Below are positions 15,828 through 20,004 of a DNA stretch of 20,004 nt, in pieces. The stretch covers positions 1 to 20,004 of the forward strand of contig DGOK01000125.1 in NCBI GenBank assembly GCA_002389385.1. The letters run 5' to 3'. Origin of the DNA: Rhodospirillaceae bacterium UBA4468 (GTDB taxonomy: Bacteria > Pseudomonadota > Alphaproteobacteria > Rhodospirillales > Casp-alpha2). The notes below the pieces were generated by a model that saw nothing but the letters and a program-made list of their open reading frames with translations, did no database searches and had not been told where the DNA came from. Numbering within the stretch: the stretch's first letter is position 1; every line of letters starts with the position of its first letter. The position numbers and the translations under genes are program-made.

Positions 15828-17471
15828 ATGCGTGTTCTTAAAGAATTGAATGAATACCAAGCTGTTAGAGATGCGTACCAATGGGACATTCCTGCACGCG
15901 TTAATATGGCGTACCAGGTGTGCGACCGACATGCTGAGATAATACCAGATAAAATCGGCCTCATTGTTGCGCATCCAGATGGGACACAGCGCGATTACAA
16001 TTGGGCTGAGCTTGCGGGTCTTTCAAATAAGATGGCAAATTTTCTGAAATCGCATGGCATTAATCGCGGCGAGCGTATCGGTATCTTATTGTCTCAATGC
16101 GTTGAAGCCGCAATAAGCCACGTCGCTGCCTGGAAAATAGGCGCTGTCTCAATCCCCCTATTCTCTCTATTTGGTGAAGAAGCATTATCATTCAGACTCA
16201 ATGACAGTGGTGCCAAGGTCATCATCACTGAAAGTATTCATTTAACCAAAATTGAAGCCATTCGAGATCAACTCCCAGAATTAAAATTGATCGTTGTGAT
16301 TGATGGCGAGGGGAGTGATGGAACGGTTGATCTTTGGCGTGGGCTTGAGCAAGCATCGGATCACTTTGAAATCCTGGATACTGCCGCCACAGACCCCGCA
16401 TATATCGTTTACACATCCGGGACGACCGGAAACCCGAAAGGTGCCCTACAAGGTCATCGCTCGTTATTAGGGCATATGCCTGCCGTTGAGTTCTTTCATG
16501 ACTTCTTACCTCAGACAGATGACCTGATGTGGACGCCGGCCGACTGGGCATGGATTGGCGGCCTGATGAACTGCTTGATGGGCGCATGGTTCCACGGCGT
16601 GCCTGTATTGGCTCACCGTGCACCGAAGTATGACCCTAAACATGCTCTCGAGTTGATGGCTAAATACAAAGTCCGAAATACGTTTATGCCTCCAACTGCG
16701 CTTAAATTGATGTGGGCGATCCCAGACATTCCATCATACGGGGTCAATCTTCGTACAATTGCCTGTGCTGGAGAACCAATGGGGGCCGAGCTTCTCGATT
16801 GGGGACGCAAATCATTTGGCGTCACGCTCAACGAGTTTTATGGCCAAACCGAATGCAATCTGGTTGTCGCAAACTGTCAAAAGATTATGCCCATTAAGCC
16901 AGGCTCGATGGGGCGTCCCATTCCGGGACATTATGTCGCCGTTATTAATCAGGACGGCCATGAAGTACCAGCCAATACAGTTGGTCAAATCGCCGTACGC
17001 GCTCCTGATCCGGTCATAATGCTGGAATATTGGAACAATCCACAGGCGACAACAGATAAATATATCGGTGAATGGCTTTTAACGGGCGACCAGGGCCAAA
17101 TTGATGAAGATGGATACTTCTGGTTCGTTGGCCGCGATGATGATGTTATCACCTCGTCCGGTTATCGTATTGGGCCAGGAGAAATTGAGGACTGCCTGAC
17201 AAAGCACCCTGCCGTATCGCTTGCAGCAGCAATTGGCGTACCAGACAAACTTCGTACTGAAATCATCAAAGTCTTTATCAAGTTAATACCGGGCGAAAAT
17301 GGCACAAAAGAATTAGAAGATGATATACGAACATTTGTGCGGACACGATTAAGTCCACATGAATATCCTCGCGTTATTGAATTCATTGAAGATCTGCCAC
17401 TCACGTCAACAGGCAAGATCATGCGGAAAGATCTGCGTGATCAAGAAGCAGCGAAAACACCTAAAGACTAA
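15828..17471 (+). CDS. Acyl-CoA synthetase (AMP-forming)
   Basis: A 547-residue ANL-superfamily ligase that activates a carboxylate through an acyl-adenylate to the CoA thioester. Seen in order: P-loop YTSGTTGNPKG (195-205), TPADWAWIGG, FYGQTE (337-342), LTGDQGQIDEDGYFWFVGR with the hinge Asp, SSGYRIGPGEIE (443-454) and the catalytic Lys in TSTGKIMRK (Lys530). The pattern resembles acetyl-/medium-chain acyl-CoA synthetases of the AcsM type; chain length cannot be read. The frame opens with TTG at 15822, but ATG at 15828 is preceded by AGGGG at seven bases and is the real start. It ends 30 bases from the stop of the convergent small gene. Confidence 0.93.
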   Translation: MRVLKELNEYQAVRDAYQWDIPARVNMAYQVCDRHAEIIPDKIGLIVAHPDGTQRDYNWAELAGLSNKMANFLKSHGINRGERIGILLSQCVEAAISHVAAWKIGAVSIPLFSLFGEEALSFRLNDSGAKVIITESIHLTKIEAIRDQLPELKLIVVIDGEGSDGTVDLWRGLEQASDHFEILDTAATDPAYIVYTSGTTGNPKGALQGHRSLLGHMPAVEFFHDFLPQTDDLMWTPADWAWIGGLMNCLMGAWFHGVPVLAHRAPKYDPKHALELMAKYKVRNTFMPPTALKLMWAIPDIPSYGVNLRTIACAGEPMGAELLDWGRKSFGVTLNEFYGQTECNLVVANCQKIMPIKPGSMGRPIPGHYVAVINQDGHEVPANTVGQIAVRAPDPVIMLEYWNNPQATTDKYIGEWLLTGDQGQIDEDGYFWFVGRDDDVITSSGYRIGPGEIEDCLTKHPAVSLAAAIGVPDKLRTEIIKVFIKLIPGENGTKELEDDIRTFVRTRLSPHEYPRVIEFIEDLPLTSTGKIMRKDLRDQEAAKTPKD

Positions 17472-17501
17472 AACGTTATTTTCAGTTCACCCCGAACGCA
17501 A

Positions 17502-17741
17502 TTAAGCGAGTGCGAGTGGTTTCACTGAAGAAATAACAAATCCGTCATCAGATGGGAATCTTTTCTGAACAACCTTACGGGCTTCATCTGCTGTTTCAGC
17601 AAGTACATCACGCACTTGCTCATCAGCCCAATGGTCATCAAAAAAATCATGGCTCATATTTTCTTTAACAAGAGAGCGCACTTCCTTGTTGAAGATGGAT
17701 ACCTCGAATACGTGGTCCCCATTATGTGGCGTACGTTCCAT
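17502..17741 (-). CDS. Small uncharacterised protein (79 aa)
   Basis: A 79-residue soluble protein with no signal peptide or membrane segment. It is acidic in the middle and aromatic-rich (FEVSIFNKEVRSLV, then HDFFDDHWADEQV), ending in a basic segment (KVVQKRFPSDDGFVIS). The ATG is preceded by a good ribosome site (AAAGGGG on the minus strand, spacing about seven), and composition looks coding. I do not recognise a family. It is convergent with the acyl-CoA synthetase and divergent from the isomerase-like gene, so it appears to be its own transcript. Probably a real conserved hypothetical protein. Confidence 0.65.
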   Translation of the reverse strand: MERTPHNGDHVFEVSIFNKEVRSLVKENMSHDFFDDHWADEQVRDVLAETADEARKVVQKRFPSDDGFVISSVKPLALA

Positions 17742-17988
17742 GTACGAACCCCTTTAAACTGCTACCAATTTCAACGTCTATGCTCCTATCTTCGCGCAAA
17801 AATCATTAATATGATCTTTATGTGTCAATGTTGTTAAACCTCTATTTTCCTGTCAATGGTTTCCGTCCTTATATCTACACAAAAACTCTGATAAATCCCA
17901 TAACGTGACATTCAAGCAACATCAGATACCTTGATCATATGTTGAAATAATCTAAACCTGATACTCAGTAACATTTTGGAGAATTTAA

Positions 17989-18588
17989 GTGCCGCAAGTT
18001 GACTATTATTTCACACTGGTTTCGCCGTGGACATTTTTGGGTGATGAAGCCTTCCGCAAAATTGTAGCGGACAATAGCGCCTCGATTCGACACGTGCCTG
18101 TGAACCTTGGGGCAGTTTTTAACGTGACGGGCGGCCTGCCTTTGGTAAAAAGATCCGACGCGCGAAAAGCACTTCGCATGCAAGAATTAAAAAGGTGGCG
18201 TAAGTATCGCGGCATAGATATCAACCTGGAACCCAAGTTCTTCCCTGCCTCAGACAAGCTTGCAGCGGGCATGATGATTGGTGCGCAGAATGACGGCGTA
18301 GACGTTGGAGAGTTTGGTCACGCTATTATGCGTGCCGTATGGATTGAAGAACGTAATATCGCAAATACGGATACTGCTATTGATATCGCCAATTCATGTG
18401 GGCTAAACGGTCAGGCCTTAGCTGATGCTGCTCACAGCCCCAAGATTGAGCAGCAGTGGCAAGCCAACACATATGAAGCAATCTCACTTAATGTCATGGG
18501 CGCACCGTTCTACATCATTGGTGAACACACTTTATGGGGTCAAGACCGTTTGATGTTTGTTGAAGAGATATTGGCAGCAGGCGGTTAA
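17989..18588 (+). CDS. 2-hydroxychromene-2-carboxylate isomerase-like protein (DsbA/kappa-GST fold)
   Basis: The 199-residue protein belongs to the kappa-class GST/DsbA-like isomerase group. The N-terminal strand VDYYFTLVSPWTFLG carries the conserved Ser12-Pro13 in place of a thiol pair. A helical insert and a C-terminal cis-Pro loop follow (GAPFYIIGEHTLWGQDRL). In naphthalene degraders such enzymes isomerise 2-hydroxychromene-2-carboxylate using glutathione. Here no aromatic pathway genes are nearby, so the real substrate is unknown. The start is GTG at 17989 with GGAG seven bases upstream. The 247-base gap on the left contains both divergent promoters but nothing I can define. The stop codon shares bases with the stop of the convergent remnant. 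Confidence 0.85.
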   Translation: MPQVDYYFTLVSPWTFLGDEAFRKIVADNSASIRHVPVNLGAVFNVTGGLPLVKRSDARKALRMQELKRWRKYRGIDINLEPKFFPASDKLAAGMMIGAQNDGVDVGEFGHAIMRAVWIEERNIANTDTAIDIANSCGLNGQALADAAHSPKIEQQWQANTYEAISLNVMGAPFYIIGEHTLWGQDRLMFVEEILAAGG

Positions 18589-19001
18589 GTTGCCGTAGGC
18601 GGTAAACTAACAGTTCGGGCGATTTCGTCGCTTTTAAAACCAACAGCGCGAGGCTGTAAGACGCCCAACATTGCCGTCACGCCAAACAATTCTTCGACAA
18701 CACCTTCGAAACGTAACCAGTGCAGAATATTTACTGATGTCAGGTCGATGACGACGACACCACATCGTGCATCTGAAACAACAGCAGTCAGGTTTTCGGT
18801 CAACTTGAGATCGCCGAAACTATGCCCTTCCCGCGCCTTGGAGATACACGCCACAGCAAAGTTTCCAATTATTGTCATGCCGCGCAGAAAGCTAGGGCAT
18901 ATATCAATCCCACTTAAGGTGCTTGTGACACTGACTTCACCGCTTTGGTCCGATGACATCAAAAGTCTGACGGTATTATCAGCATGGACACCGAATAGGT
19001 A
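18585..19001 (-). pseudogene. C-terminal remnant of a TIGR03032-family gene
   Basis: About 138 codons encode the end of a TIGR03032-type domain: ICPSFLRGMTIIGNFAVACI, SKAREGHSFGDLKL, ARCGVVVIDLTS, LHWLRFEGVVEELFGV and PRAVGFKSDEIARTVSLP. The full family domain is around 350 residues, so the front two-thirds is missing. The open frame continues upstream to 19067, but codons before about 19001 are adhesin-gene DNA read out of frame. The first residue belonging to this family is about YLFGV at 19001. The remnant therefore lacks its own start and is joined to the FecR-type gene by a scar. Its biochemical role is unknown; family members often accompany large secreted proteins (from memory of such loci). 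Confidence 0.75.
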
Positions 19002-19793
19002 TCGTTTGCGATCCTGCGTCCTTAGAGATCGTGACCTCACCGACAATCTGCCCACGCTCGTTCGCAATCGCGATGGTCATCTGACCAATACCGTTTACAG
19101 AACCACCACCCGCCGTACCACGAATACCAATGGTCGCTGTTGGTGTCTCGATAACAATGGCGTCTACGCCGGTTTTGGCAATCTGACCGGATACAAACGT
19201 AAATACACCCTGCAGCAATAAAATCGCGGCTTCACCTTCTTGAGCGCCCGGATCATAGATCATTTCGTCCAGGACCATACGACCATCTTCACCAAGCGTG
19301 AACGCACTCTCGTCCGCAAAGACAATACCGACCGCACCGCCCTCACCTGTTTCGATCACATCGCCTTGGAAAACAGCATCGCCCGCACGGAGAGTTACTT
19401 TAGAATCATCAGCACGCGTAACTTCGACGCTACCTTCAATGGTTTCAACGGTACCAATCGGTTCGACTTGAGCAGCCCCCTGGGATTGAGCTATTTGCAA
19501 ATCGGTACGAGGACCCGCAAGAATAGTAGCCGTATCACCTTTTAGATCAATACCGTCTGGGGTCCGGATGTCTGGCGCGTCTGGCTGATTAAAGTAATCA
19601 CGAATGACAACGTTTTCACCGTCAGGACTTTTGATGACAAGGTCAGGACCGGCACGATCAAAATCCGCACGTAAAAACCACGGTTCGATCAGAACAATAT
19701 CTTGTCCTGGTTCCGCGGTGAGTACGAGTTGTTCGTCGCTATTCGAATTACTGGATAGAGACCCTTACCGGAGTCGGGTGTAATTACATTCAT
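18979..19793 (-). pseudogene. N-terminal remnant of a giant secreted adhesin (FecR-type module)
   Basis: Minus-strand coding for the front of a Bap/LapA-like surface protein. An ATG at 19793 with a GGGGGG stretch seven bases upstream starts MNVITPDSGKG. The frame is then lost, and similarity resumes one base out of phase from about 19764, giving LIEPWFLRADFDRAGPDLVI, ENVVIRDYFNQPDAPDI and ATILAGPRTD. A FecR-like domain follows (EPIGTVETIEGSVEVTRAD, DAVFQGDVIETGEGGAVGI, MVLDEMIYDP, QGVFTFVSGQIAKTG, ETPTATIGIRGTAGG). It stops at SQTI near 19000, where the sequence changes to TIGR03032 in another frame. The only start inside the intact FecR frame is a TTG at 19500. The repeat region, calcium-binding repeats and secretion signal of such proteins are absent. 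Confidence 0.8.
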
Positions 19794-20004
19794 TCTTGAG
19801 CCCCCCAAAGGCTCTGCATTCATCCGTAAACGTCACAGGCTGAATGCCAAAAAAGTTTCTTAAAATACGACAGATTCTTTGCCGCATTTATTGTTTATGG
19901 CGACCCCGGTCAATTCATACTGTGATAGCCATCACTTTGGTTAAAATTTTAATTAAAATCCGTGAGTTACCAGACTTTTGGATTAGGTTTGAGTTTACGG
20001 TATA
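19794..20004 (-). promoter_or_regulatory. Upstream region of the adhesin remnant with a Crp/Fnr-like site
   Basis: AT-rich, with no gene. TGTGA-N6-TCACT at 19921-19936 (TGTGATAGCCATCACT) matches the Crp/Fnr-family consensus TGTGA-N6-TCACA at nine of ten fixed positions, about 130 bases before the ATG at 19793. A perfect 14-base AT palindrome (19946-19959) lies just beyond. Regulation by a Crp-family protein is inference. Confidence 0.4.

Noticed and set aside
18748..19221. A 157-codon rightward frame across the adhesin/TIGR03032 junction
   Set aside because: It is antisense to two recognisable protein families and has Arg/Thr-rich shadow composition.
19946..19959. Perfect 14-base palindrome ATTTTAATTAAAAT
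   Set aside because: Composed only of A and T in an AT-rich region; expected by chance and not linked to a recognisable regulator.

Overview
The window looks like chromosome from a moderate-GC (by eye mid-to-high 40s percent) free-living alphaproteobacterium, probably Rhodospirillales-like. The clearest lineage marker is a MipZ-type division-site ATPase. Supporting markers are a phasin with apparent PhaR-type operators, a SPOR-tailed D,D-carboxypeptidase and an LhgO-like FAD oxidoreductase. Genes are tightly packed. Two convergent pairs have stop codons that physically overlap, and several same-strand pairs abut or overlap. I saw no tRNA, rRNA, CRISPR array, insertion sequence or phage gene.

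Layout. (1) 1-1059: a leftward phasin gene with a well-formed sigma70-like promoter flanked by two TGC-rich palindromic operators, then a gene-poor leader. (2) 1060-2687: a rightward secreted penicillin-binding D,D-carboxypeptidase, convergent with an AIG2/gamma-glutamylcyclotransferase-like gene. (3) 2738-5454: a leftward two-gene sugar-nucleotide operon (UDP-glucose dehydrogenase, then phosphomanno/phosphoglucomutase) for surface polysaccharide precursors. (4) 5550-11037: a leftward run of an exported DUF3179 protein, a molybdopterin oxidoreductase, MipZ, a VWA protein and a membrane J-domain protein; the last two are translationally coupled. (5) 11151-13463: a rightward PAS-PAS-PAS-histidine kinase-receiver gene that is one continuous frame interrupted by three nonsense codons and no frameshift. 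(6) 13518-17471: a rightward run of an LhgO-like FAD oxidoreductase, a secreted TM1410/GH114-like protein and an acyl-CoA synthetase. (7) 17502-18588: a small conserved-looking protein and a divergent 2-hydroxychromene-2-carboxylate isomerase-like gene. (8) 18585-20004: the wreck of a surface-adhesin locus. The N-terminal FecR-type module of a giant secreted adhesin is frameshifted near its start and joined out of frame to the C-terminal third of a TIGR03032-family gene.

Most of the window is ordinary housekeeping and metabolism. The most interesting parts are the two broken loci (a three-nonsense hybrid kinase and the adhesin/TIGR03032 fusion scar), the coupled VWA/J-domain pair downstream of mipZ, and the architecture of the phasin promoter. 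I did not find a clearly new defence or mobile system.
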